Origin: DATGQT01 sp033720695
Lineage (GTDB): Bacteria > Bacteroidota > Rhodothermia > Rhodothermales > Rubricoccaceae
Length of the DNA stretch: 13,147 nt
Assembly (NCBI GenBank): GCA_033720695.1
Contig: JAWWCA010000100.1
Location: 1 to 13,147, forward strand
Reading direction: 5' to 3'
The notes under the pieces: model-generated
Seen by the model: only the letters and a program-made list of their open reading frames with translations
What the model was told of the DNA's origin: nothing
The model's database searches: none
In this document: positions 1 to 7,041 of the stretch, in pieces
Numbering within the stretch: position 1 is the first letter of the stretch
How the letters are laid out: every line of letters starts with the position of its first letter
Position numbers and translations under genes: made by a program

Positions 1-323
1 CCTTCCTCTTCCTCTGCCACGGCATACTGCTCCGCCAGCCCGGCGACGACCTCGGCGGCCGGCGAGCCGAAGAGGTCCACGCCGCCGAGGGTGAACCGGA
101 CGCCGTCGGCCGGGAACGCCTCGACGAAATCGACGGCGGGCATGTCGCCAGCGTAATGGACGTGGAGGCCGAGCCGGTCGAAGGCGTCCACCTCGTACCG
201 CTGGAGCGCCCCCTTCTGGAACGGCTCCGGCGGGTCCGGCACGGCAGCCCGGACGTCGTCGCGACTGGCGCCGAGGCGGACGGGGCCGACGCCCTCACGT
301 GGTTCGACTTCGTAGACCGGCAC
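1..323 (-). CDS. Hypothetical protein, 3' end outside window
   Basis: I do not recognise this gene with certainty. Reading the minus strand from a GTG at 323 gives 107 residues with no stop before the left edge, so the C-terminus is missing. The N-terminus contains GVGPVRLGASRDDVR (about residues 11-25). This resembles the short 'G-x-G-P-x-x-LG-x-x-R-x-x-VR' opening of small uncharacterised soluble proteins in many bacteria. After it comes an alternating hydrophobic/charged, probably beta-rich stretch, and the visible part ends in an acidic run. There is no signal peptide or membrane segment. The GTG is the first standard start after an in-frame TAA at 360-362 and directly precedes the conserved-looking motif; CTG codons further upstream are less likely. 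The leader is C-rich (ACCCCACCCCC) with no Shine-Dalgarno sequence. Codon use (GTC, CTC, GCC, GAG) matches the neighbouring genes, which supports real coding. Confidence 0.6.
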   Translation of the reverse strand, partial: MPVYEVEPREGVGPVRLGASRDDVRAAVPDPPEPFQKGALQRYEVDAFDRLGLHVHYAGDMPAVDFVEAFPADGVRFTLGGVDLFGSPAAEVVAGLAEQYAVAEEEE

Positions 324-389
324 GGGGGTGGGGTTTAGCAGTGGCCGTGTAACCAGTGCTTATGCGGAAGGGTGGGGGATCGGCGACGC

Positions 390-444
390 ATCTACATCTG
401 GATGCAAGGCTCCACATCTGGAGACCCGGTGTCTAGATGTAGAT
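390..444. repeat. 55-nt imperfect palindrome / hairpin element
   Basis: Positions 390-399 (ATCTACATCT) and 435-444 (AGATGTAGAT) are perfect inverted complements. Read as plus-strand RNA, pairing continues through 405/429 with three G-U wobbles (400-434, 403-431, 404-430), giving a 16-bp stem. A 2x2 internal loop follows (406-407/427-428), then a 6-bp upper stem (408-413/420-426 with A424 bulged) and the hexaloop ACATCT (414-419). It starts 3 nt past the stop codon of the 111-residue gene and ends about 65 nt before the GTG of the next gene. No T-run follows on either strand, so it is not a standard intrinsic terminator. It could be a small structured RNA, a REP/MITE-like palindrome or a protein-binding site. 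The structure is seen directly; any role is inference. Confidence 0.7.
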
Positions 445-447
445 ACC

Positions 448-783
448 TCAGCTCTCATGACCCGCCACCAGGCGATTCTCGAGGGCGAGCGCGCGGACGG
501 CGCCGTAGGAAAGCTCCCAGACCTTCCGGCGCGGATCCCAGCGCCCACCCGCCTCCTTCACCCGGCCGCGCAGCACCGGCTCGTCCAGGCGCACGCGGAC
601 GGCCACGAGCGCCGAGGCGGGCGGCTCCCACGGGACCTCGTCCACGATCCCCTCCACCGTCTTCAGCCACCGACGTCGCTCCGCGTCGTAGCGATAGCGC
701 ACGGCCACGAGCCGGTCGCCGAAGCGCCGGGCGAGGCGCTTGGTGCCGCGCTGGCCGGGACGGAGGGTGAGGCGGGTTCGCAT
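448..783 (-). CDS. Conserved hypothetical protein, 111 aa
   Basis: This is a small basic protein, probably cytosolic, with no signal peptide or membrane segment. It starts MRTRLTLRPGQRGTK, then has GDRLVAVRYRYDAERRRWLKT, then a central IVDEVPW. It ends in a second segment, VKEAGGRWDPRRKVWELSYGAV, with regularly spaced aromatic residues. I recall proteins of this shape (about 110 aa, 'LTLxPGQxGTKxL...VRYRYDxxxxxRLKTV') from many unrelated bacteria, always as hypothetical proteins; no function is known to me. The basic first half and the GGxWxPxxxxW motif would suit a small nucleic-acid-binding fold, but that is inference. The ATG at 781-783 is preceded by a pyrimidine-rich leader without a Shine-Dalgarno sequence and by a promoter-like pair of boxes. 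The gene stands alone: 108 nt separate it from the MATE stop upstream, and the hairpin lies immediately downstream. Confidence 0.8.
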   Translation of the reverse strand: MRTRLTLRPGQRGTKRLARRFGDRLVAVRYRYDAERRRWLKTVEGIVDEVPWEPPASALVAVRVRLDEPVLRGRVKEAGGRWDPRRKVWELSYGAVRALALENRLVAGHES

Positions 784-801
784 GAGGGTGAGGGAGCAGA
801 A

Positions 802-832
802 GAAAGCTAGGGGATCCCGCCTTCATCTTCAA
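802..832 (-). promoter_or_regulatory. Candidate Bacteroidota-type promoter of the 111-aa gene
   Basis: On the minus strand TAGCTTTC (809-802) matches the Bacteroidota -7 consensus TAnnTTTG at five of six defined positions. A TTG (832-830) lies 20 nt further upstream, where the -33 element is expected. The distance from the -7 box to the ATG is 18 nt, a plausible short leader. Assigned by motif match only. Confidence 0.4.
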
Positions 833-891
833 CCGAACCCTGGATCTGCGGCGGGTGTTCGTGGGGTGGTCCGGCCCAGGAGGCGGGCGCG

Positions 892-2418
892 TCAGATCTG
901 CGTCGTCTTCCACGTGCCCCGGCGGAACAGCCACACGGCGAGGAGGGCCGCGGCCGACTCGGCGACGACGATGGCCCAGTACACGCCCGAGGCCCCCGCG
1001 CCGAGGCGCAGCGCGAGGAGGTAGGCCAGCGGAATCTCGAGGAGCCAGAAGCAGACGAGGTTGATCTTCGTCGGCGTGAGCGTGTCGCCGGCGCCGTTGA
1101 AGGCCTGCGGCATCACCATCCCCCACGAGAAGAGCACGTAGCCGTAGGCCAGGATGCGGAGGGCCTCGGCGCCCGCCGCCACCACGCCGGGCTCGGCGGT
1201 GAAGAGGCGGAGCAGCGGCTCGTCGAGGACGACATAGACGACGGAGACGAGGCCGAGGAAGGCCATGTTGGCCCAGCCGGTGATCCACACCGAGCGCTCG
1301 GCGCGGGCAGGCTGCCCGGCCCCGAGGTTCTGCCCCACGAGCGTCGCGGCGGCGTTCGCCAGCCCCCACGAGGGGAGCAGCGTGAACAGGAAGATGCGCA
1401 CGGCGATGGTGTAGCCCGCGAGCGCCTCGCTCCCGAACTCGGCCACGATCCGCACCAGCCCGATCCACGACGACGTGGCGATGACGAACTGCCCGATCCC
1501 GCCCAGCGAGGTCCTCACGAGCTGCGCCATCGCCTCGGCGTGGAGCCGCCACTGCGCCGCCCGCACGCGGATGTGCTTCGCCCCGCGAACGAGCACCCAG
1601 AGCTGCACCGCCACGCCCACCCCGCGCCCGATCGTGGTCGCGATGGCGGCGCCCTCGATGCCGAGGGCGGGGAGCGGCCCCCACCCGAAGATGAGGGCGG
1701 GGTCGAGGACGAGGTTGAGGCCGTTGGCGATCCACAGCACGCGCATCGCGACGGCCGCGTCGCCGGCCCCCCGGAAGACGGCGTTGATGACGAACAGCAG
1801 CATCACGACGGCGTTGCCGCCGAGCATCCAGACGGTGTAGCGGTAGCCGTGCTCGACGGCCCACGCGTCGCCCCCCATCAGCGCGAGGAGGTCGCGGGCG
1901 AAGAACACGCCGACGAGCGCGAACGGCACCGACGCCGCGACGCCCACGAAGACGGCCTGCGCCGCCGCCCGCGCCGCCGCCTCGGGCTTCTTCTCGCCGA
2001 TGCGCCGCGCCACGAGCGCCGTCGTCGCCATCGAGAGCCCCATCGCCACGGCGTACATCAGCGTCAGCACCGACTCCGTGAGGCCGACCGTCGCGACGGC
2101 CGAGGGGCCGAGCGCGGAGACGAAGTACACGTCCACGACGGCGAAGACGGACTCCATCACCATCTCCAGCATCATCGGCACGGAGAGGAGCAGGATGGCC
2201 CGGCCGATGCCGCCCTGGGTGTAGTCGCGCTCGGTGCCGCGGAGGGCGTCGGCGAGGTCGCGGCGCAGCGCCCGCAGGCGGCCGTCGGGCGTGGGGTCCG
2301 GGGGGGAGGCGGAGAGGCCGTCCGGACGGGTCGCCTCCGTTGGTGCGGTGCCGTCCGGGGGGCGGCCGTCGAGGCCGGGCGCCTCGACACCCCCGGGGGG
2401 CGTCACGTGGCGTTCCAT
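892..2418 (-). CDS. MATE family efflux transporter
   Basis: This is an inner-membrane antiporter of the multidrug and toxic compound extrusion family (NorM/DinF type), which exports cationic drugs or metabolites in exchange for Na+ or H+. At 508 aa it is somewhat longer than the usual 440-470. The excess is a hydrophilic Pro/Asp/Gly-rich N-terminal tail of about 65 residues. The MATE core then opens at YTQGGIGRAILLLSVPMM and runs through about 12 hydrophobic segments in two pseudo-repeats. Typical features are the first-helix pattern MxESVFAVVDVYFVSALG, the loop VARRIGEKKPEAA, VFRGAGDAAVAMR in the first half, and FNGAGDTLTPTKIN in the second half. The ATG is supported by AAGGA ending 5 nt upstream (2424-2428), one of the few Shine-Dalgarno sequences in the window. 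It has no operon partner, and the substrate cannot be read from sequence. Confidence 0.93.
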   Translation of the reverse strand: MERHVTPPGGVEAPGLDGRPPDGTAPTEATRPDGLSASPPDPTPDGRLRALRRDLADALRGTERDYTQGGIGRAILLLSVPMMLEMVMESVFAVVDVYFVSALGPSAVATVGLTESVLTLMYAVAMGLSMATTALVARRIGEKKPEAAARAAAQAVFVGVAASVPFALVGVFFARDLLALMGGDAWAVEHGYRYTVWMLGGNAVVMLLFVINAVFRGAGDAAVAMRVLWIANGLNLVLDPALIFGWGPLPALGIEGAAIATTIGRGVGVAVQLWVLVRGAKHIRVRAAQWRLHAEAMAQLVRTSLGGIGQFVIATSSWIGLVRIVAEFGSEALAGYTIAVRIFLFTLLPSWGLANAAATLVGQNLGAGQPARAERSVWITGWANMAFLGLVSVVYVVLDEPLLRLFTAEPGVVAAGAEALRILAYGYVLFSWGMVMPQAFNGAGDTLTPTKINLVCFWLLEIPLAYLLALRLGAGASGVYWAIVVAESAAALLAVWLFRRGTWKTTQI

Positions 2419-2423
2419 TCGTG

Positions 2424-2428
2424 TCCTT
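2424..2428 (-). promoter_or_regulatory. Shine-Dalgarno sequence of the MATE gene
   Basis: AAGGA on the minus strand, 5 nt before the ATG at 2418-2416. It supports the long N-terminal start rather than an internal one, and stands out because most other starts here lack such a site. Confidence 0.6.
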
Positions 2429-2632
2429 CGCAGAAAGGGGCGCGTCCACCAACGGACGTGCCGCGAGCGTTGCGGCTGAGGCCCGCCGCCGAGGGCGACG
2501 GGGCGGTCGGTCAGGCGGTGCTCGGGCGGGGGCCGCCCGGGGCCTGGGTCAGCGCTGCTTCATGGGTCTGCGGAGAGTGACGCGAGACCAGAGGATACGG
2601 CAAACCGTCGAGACGGGGGCGGGAGGGCGCCG

Positions 2633-2660
2633 AAAAGGACCCCAGCCGCGCCCCACGGCT
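2633..2660 (-). terminator. Weak terminator candidate after ctaA
   Basis: Downstream of the ctaA stop the minus strand reads AGCCG-TGGGGCG-CGGCT (2660-2644), a 5-bp GC-rich stem with a 7-nt loop. GGGGTCC and a run of four T (2636-2633) follow. The stem is short and the T-run is offset, so this is tentative. The remainder of the gap 2419-2684 shows no ORF or repeat that I can support. Confidence 0.3.
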
Positions 2661-2684
2661 CCACCGGCCCGTGCGCGGTGTCGC

Positions 2685-3635
2685 TCAGGCCGGGAGGGCG
2701 GAGGCGGGACGCGCGAGGGCGCGCGCCGCCGGCCGAGGCGCGGCGAGGGCCTCCGCCGCGAACACCAGCGCGCCGATCCAGATCAGGTCGGTCAGCAGGA
2801 GGTGGACGAGCTGGAGCGGGATGGGCGCCCGCAGCGCGACGTTGACGAGGCCGACGCCCATCTGCACCATCATGAGGGCGAACACGACGAGGCCCGCGAA
2901 CGCCGCCGATCCCCCCGCGTCGGCCCGCCGCACCCGGAGCACGGTCCACCCGAACCCCGCGACGACGACGCAGGCGAGCAGCGGGTGGTAGATCCGCAGC
3001 CCGACGAGCGTGGCCACGAGCGGCACCTGGGCCGGGTCGAGGCCGCCGCCGATGGCGAGGGTGTCGCCGAGGGCCGTCACGGCGCCGCTGGCGCCGAGCA
3101 CGAGGAGGCCGGCGAGCGAGGCCCCCACGAGCGCGCCGCGCCGGCCGTGGCCCCGGAGCCGCGGCATCGGGTGGCCGCCCGCCGCCCGGGCCGTCGCCAG
3201 GAGCGCGCCGAGGAGGAAGAACGTGTTGACGAGGTGGGCCGCCATCCAGTAGGCCCGCCCCACCGAGGCGTTGTAGGCCACCTGCTCGAACAGCACGAGC
3301 GCGGCCCCGATGGCCCCCTCCAGCACCATGAACCCGACGCTCACGGCGGCGGCCGTCCGCACCGGCGCGCCCTTCGGGAAGGCGCGGAGGGCACCGACGA
3401 GGAGGGCGAGCGCGAGGAGGCCCGCCAGCCCGCTCGTCACCCGGTGGCCGAACTCGACGAGGGTCTGCGTCGAGGCCTCGCGCGGGATCACCTCGCCGTT
3501 GCACAGCGGCCAGTGGTCGCCGCAGCCCGCGCCCGAGCCGGAGGCGCGGACGTACCCGCCCCACAGGATGACGAGGAGGGTGTAGACGAGGACGCCCCAG
3601 GCGAGGCGGCGGACGCTGCGCGGGTTCCTGAGCAT
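2685..3635 (-). CDS. ctaA: Heme A synthase (COX15/CtaA family)
   Basis: This inner-membrane enzyme oxidises the C8 methyl of heme O to a formyl group, giving heme A for aa3-type cytochrome oxidase. The 316 aa are the normal family length, with eight predicted helices in two four-helix halves. The N-terminal signature GGYVRASGSGAGCGDHWPLC carries the extracytoplasmic cysteine pair (C38, C45). The four histidines expected to ligate the two hemes are H64 (EFGHRVTSG), H134 (AAHLVNTF), H217 (RIYHPLL) and H278 (LVHLLLTD), each in its usual family context. All key residues are present, so the protein should be active. No ctaB or cytochrome oxidase genes lie beside it; it is a single-gene unit between groEL and the MATE gene. 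The ATG at 3633-3635 starts a short basic N-terminus before helix 1 and has no clear Shine-Dalgarno sequence. Confidence 0.93.
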   Translation of the reverse strand: MLRNPRSVRRLAWGVLVYTLLVILWGGYVRASGSGAGCGDHWPLCNGEVIPREASTQTLVEFGHRVTSGLAGLLALALLVGALRAFPKGAPVRTAAAVSVGFMVLEGAIGAALVLFEQVAYNASVGRAYWMAAHLVNTFFLLGALLATARAAGGHPMPRLRGHGRRGALVGASLAGLLVLGASGAVTALGDTLAIGGGLDPAQVPLVATLVGLRIYHPLLACVVVAGFGWTVLRVRRADAGGSAAFAGLVVFALMMVQMGVGLVNVALRAPIPLQLVHLLLTDLIWIGALVFAAEALAAPRPAARALARPASALPA

Positions 3636-3656
3636 GGCGGGGCAGGCGGGACCGAC

Positions 3657-3664
3657 GCAAGGTA
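3657..3664 (-). promoter_or_regulatory. Possible -7 box upstream of ctaA
   Basis: TACCTTGC on the minus strand, 21 nt before the ATG, matches TAnnTTTG at four of six defined positions. No convincing -33 TTTG is seen. Listed because similar boxes recur upstream of other genes here. Confidence 0.2.
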
Positions 3665-3738
3665 GTCGGCGCCTCCGGCCGCCGTTCCGCAGGCCCGGCG
3701 AAGCGACGGGGAAGACGCCCGGCGCGGCCGACTCGGGG

Positions 3739-3776
3739 AAAAAAGAGAGGGCGGCGCCCCGGGAGGAGCGCCGCCC
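3739..3776 (-). terminator. Intrinsic terminator of the groESL operon
   Basis: On the minus strand GGGCGGCGC (3776-3768) pairs perfectly with GCGCCGCCC (3757-3749) across a 10-nt loop. TCTCTTTTTT (3748-3739) follows immediately. A 9-bp all-GC stem plus a U-tract, 26 nt after the groEL stop, is a classic Rho-independent terminator. Confidence 0.92.
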
Positions 3777-3802
3777 TTCGGCAGGGGTCAGGGAGACCGG
3801 AC

Positions 3803-5440
<1,638 letters not shown>

Positions 5441-5480
5441 GGGTGGGGGTGGGGTTGGGATTCAGAGAGAGGCGTGATGC

Positions 5481-5518
5481 GGGACCAAGCGGGCGCCCCT
5501 GCGAGGCGCTGCGGTCCC
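5481..5518 (-). repeat. Intercistronic inverted repeat between groES and groEL
   Basis: GGGACC (5481-5486) and GGTCCC (5513-5518) are perfect complements. Inside them either AGCG/CGCT (5488-5491/5507-5510) or GCGCC/GGCGC (5493-5497/5505-5509) can pair. It lies 9 nt after the groES stop with no T-run, so it is more likely an mRNA processing or stability element than a terminator. The structure is seen; the role is inference. Confidence 0.5.
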
Positions 5519-5527
5519 AAGGCACGG

Positions 5528-5821
5528 TCAGTCGTTGACGACGCCGAGGATGTCGGACTCGCGCATGATGAGCACGTCGTCGCTGTCGAGCTGGATCTCG
5601 GTGCCGGCGTACTTCCCGTAGAGGACGGTGTCGCCCTCCTTCACGGTCATCTCGACGTGGGTGCCGTTCTCGACCTTGCCGGGGCCGACGGCGACGACGG
5701 TGCCGCGCTGCGGCTTCTCCTTGGCGGTGTCGGGGATGTAGAGGCCGCCGGCCGTCTTCTCGTCGGCGTCCTGCGGCTTGACGACGACGCGGTCGGCAAG
5801 CGGCTTGATCGAAGCTGCCAT
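5528..5821 (-). CDS. groES: Co-chaperonin GroES (Hsp10)
   Basis: This is the 10-kDa lid of the GroEL chamber: a heptamer that binds GroEL through a mobile loop and closes the folding cavity. The 97 aa are normal length. The sequence opens IKPLADRVVVKP, the standard GroES start. The mobile loop is at about residues 17-34 and contains GGLYIPD, with the hydrophobic triplet that contacts GroEL. RGTVVAVGPGK and GDTVLYGKYAGTEI complete the beta-barrel, and the end DVLIMRESDILGVV is typical. It is the first gene of the groESL operon. The ATG at 5819-5821 has a C-rich leader without a Shine-Dalgarno sequence. A CIRCE operator lies 53 nt upstream, so expression should be heat-induced through HrcA. Confidence 0.97.
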   Translation of the reverse strand: MAASIKPLADRVVVKPQDADEKTAGGLYIPDTAKEKPQRGTVVAVGPGKVENGTHVEMTVKEGDTVLYGKYAGTEIQLDSDDVLIMRESDILGVVND

Positions 5822-5868
5822 GGGATCGGTGGAAGGGGTTGGTGGATGAGGGGGGAAGGGGATCGTTG

Positions 5869-5876
5869 CAAGTTTA
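5869..5876 (-). promoter_or_regulatory. Candidate -7 box of the groESL promoter
   Basis: TAAACTTG on the minus strand matches TAnnTTTG at five of six defined positions and overlaps the end of the CIRCE element by three bases. Bound HrcA would therefore cover the promoter core. The -33 region (CTGG near 5900-5897) is a poor match, so the assignment is tentative. Confidence 0.35.
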
Positions 5877-5900
5877 GCACTCCCCCGCAGAGAGTGCCAG
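5874..5900 (-). promoter_or_regulatory. CIRCE element (HrcA operator)
   Basis: On the plus strand TTAGCACTC (5874-5882) is a perfect half-site of the CIRCE consensus TTAGCACTC-N9-GAGTGCTAA. A 9-nt spacer follows, then GAGTGCCAG (5892-5900), which matches seven of nine positions of the other half. Spacing and location, directly upstream of groES, are exactly as known for HrcA-repressed chaperonin operons. No hrcA gene is in the window. Confidence 0.93.
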
Positions 5901-5981
5901 CGCTTTCACGTCCCTCGTCCCCGGAGGATTCCGCGGGGCCAGGTTAAAACTCCGTAAAGGGCCGCCTCGTAGATTCCTCCG

Positions 5982-6470
5982 ATGCGCGCGCTCGCCCCGT
6001 TCCGTCCCCTCCCGTGGGCCGTCGTCCTGGCCGGCGGCGGGCTCGTCCTGACGCTGGCCGTGCTGCCTCCGTTCGTGGCGCCGCCCGTACGCGTCGCCCT
6101 CGTGGACGGGTTCCACCTGTTCTGCCACCAGCTCCCGGAGCGCTCCTTCGCGGTGGGCGGCGTCCCCGTCGCACTCTGCCACCGCTGCCTCGGCATCGTG
6201 GCAGGGTTCGTGGCGGGCGCCCTCTTGGTCCCTCTCCTGGGGCCCTTGCGCCTCGGGATCGAGCGGGCCGAGCGGGCGGCGCTCGCCCTCGCCCTCGCCC
6301 TCGCCGCGGCCGACTGGCTCCTCGGGGTGGCCGGGCTCTGGGCCAACACGCCGGCCACCCGCGTGGGGACCGGCCTGCTCGTCGGTGCGGCGGTGGGGTA
6401 CCTCATCGCACGGACGGCCTCGGCGCCCCGCGCCGCCGAGCCGCAACCCGCTCGGGTGGCGCCCGCATAA
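5982..6470 (+). CDS. DUF2085 family membrane protein
   Basis: This is a small inner-membrane protein of 162 aa with about four hydrophobic segments (roughly 12-34, 60-85, 95-118, 128-145). The family signature is clear: FCHQLPERSF at residues 47-56 and LCHRCLGIVAG at 65-75, contributing paired Cys-His motifs (C48/H49 and C66/H67/C69). These are the hallmark of DUF2085, whose biochemical role is unknown. The CH...CHxC arrangement would suit metal or heme binding or a redox-active site, but that is inference. The gene is divergent from groES, about 80 nt from CIRCE, and probably forms a two-gene unit with the next gene, which starts 31 nt after its stop. An in-frame four-fold CTCGCC repeat (6282-6305) encodes Leu-Ala pairs in a membrane helix. 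No Shine-Dalgarno sequence is seen at the ATG. Confidence 0.85.
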   Translation: MRALAPFRPLPWAVVLAGGGLVLTLAVLPPFVAPPVRVALVDGFHLFCHQLPERSFAVGGVPVALCHRCLGIVAGFVAGALLVPLLGPLRLGIERAERAALALALALAAADWLLGVAGLWANTPATRVGTGLLVGAAVGYLIARTASAPRAAEPQPARVAPA

Positions 6471-6501
6471 CCGTCCTCTCCCTCAACCAACCCTCGCCTC
6501 G

Positions 6502-6996
6502 ATGCCCAGCAAGACCCCCTCGATCCTCATCGGTGCGGCCGTCTACGTCGCCATCGCCCTCCTCATCTCGTTCCTCCAGCTGACCGGGGTGGTGGGCGGC
6601 CTGCTCGGCTGCCTCGTCATCTTCACGGCCGGCCTCGTCGCCGTCTGGCACTACACCTCGACCCACCACCTCACGATCAAGGCCGGCGAGGGCGCGGGGA
6701 TGGGCGCCCTCGCGGGGCTGCTCGGCGCGGTCGTCGGCGGGGCCATCAGCTTCGCGCTGATCTCGGCCGGCATCCTCCCCGACCCCATCGAGCTGACGCG
6801 CCAGCAGATGGTGAACCAGGGGCTCAGCGACGCGGAGATGGAGCAGGCCCTCGCGATGGCCGAGACCTTCAGCAGCCCGATCATCGGCCTCGCCATCGGG
6901 AGCGTGCTGGGCGCCCTCTTCGGGGCGGCGAGCGGGGCGCTCGGGGCGGCCCTCTTCAAGAAGGGGGACGCGACCGCGGACCTCGAGGGGTATTGA
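6502..6996 (+). CDS. DUF4199-like membrane protein
   Basis: This is a 164-residue membrane protein with about four hydrophobic segments: roughly residues 8-30, 33-52, 68-92 and 130-158. The second half has the pattern ILPDPIELTRQQM, then GLSDAEMEQALAMAETFSSP, then a Gly/Ala-rich helix ending in LFKKGD. I associate this arrangement (membrane pair, amphipathic 'QxxxxQGxSxxxxEQALxMAExFxxP' linker, membrane helix) with the Bacteroidota family DUF4199, of unknown function; the N-terminal half fits less well. The start chosen is the ATG at 6502-6504 directly before PSKTPSILIGAAVYV. The longer frame from 6385 overlaps the DUF2085 gene and begins with a shadow-like Arg/Pro-rich stretch. The leader CAACCAACCC contains no Shine-Dalgarno sequence. 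It probably shares the transcript of the DUF2085 gene. Confidence 0.72.
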   Translation: MPSKTPSILIGAAVYVAIALLISFLQLTGVVGGLLGCLVIFTAGLVAVWHYTSTHHLTIKAGEGAGMGALAGLLGAVVGGAISFALISAGILPDPIELTRQQMVNQGLSDAEMEQALAMAETFSSPIIGLAIGSVLGALFGAASGALGAALFKKGDATADLEGY

Positions 6997-7012
6997 GATT
7001 CCGGAGGTGGCT

Positions 7013-7039
7013 GGGGCGGCGGCCGTACGGCTCCGCCCC
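7013..7039. terminator. Possible bidirectional terminator hairpin
   Basis: GGGGCGG (7013-7019) and CCGCCCC (7033-7039) are perfect complements around an inner palindrome GCCGTACGGC (7022-7031). The structure sits between two convergent genes that end at 6996 and 7042. There is no T-run on either side, so this is a structural candidate only. Confidence 0.35.
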
Positions 7040-7041
7040 GG

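Noticed and set aside
156..338. Plus-strand 60-codon frame at the left end
   Set aside because: The minus strand of the same region has better codon-position bias and a recognisable motif; the plus frame looks like its complement.
390..444. Reading the 55-nt palindrome as an intrinsic terminator of the 111-aa gene
   Set aside because: On the minus strand three stem positions become mismatches and no T-run follows, unlike the clear groESL terminator.
455..2452. Minus-strand open frame of 665 codons across the MATE gene and the 111-aa gene
   Set aside because: It is Arg/Pro-rich shadow coding in another frame; the MATE and 111-aa frames on the same strand have clear protein signatures.
2560..3660. 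Minus-strand 366-codon frame over ctaA
   Set aside because: It is an out-of-frame, Arg-rich shadow of the heme A synthase gene.
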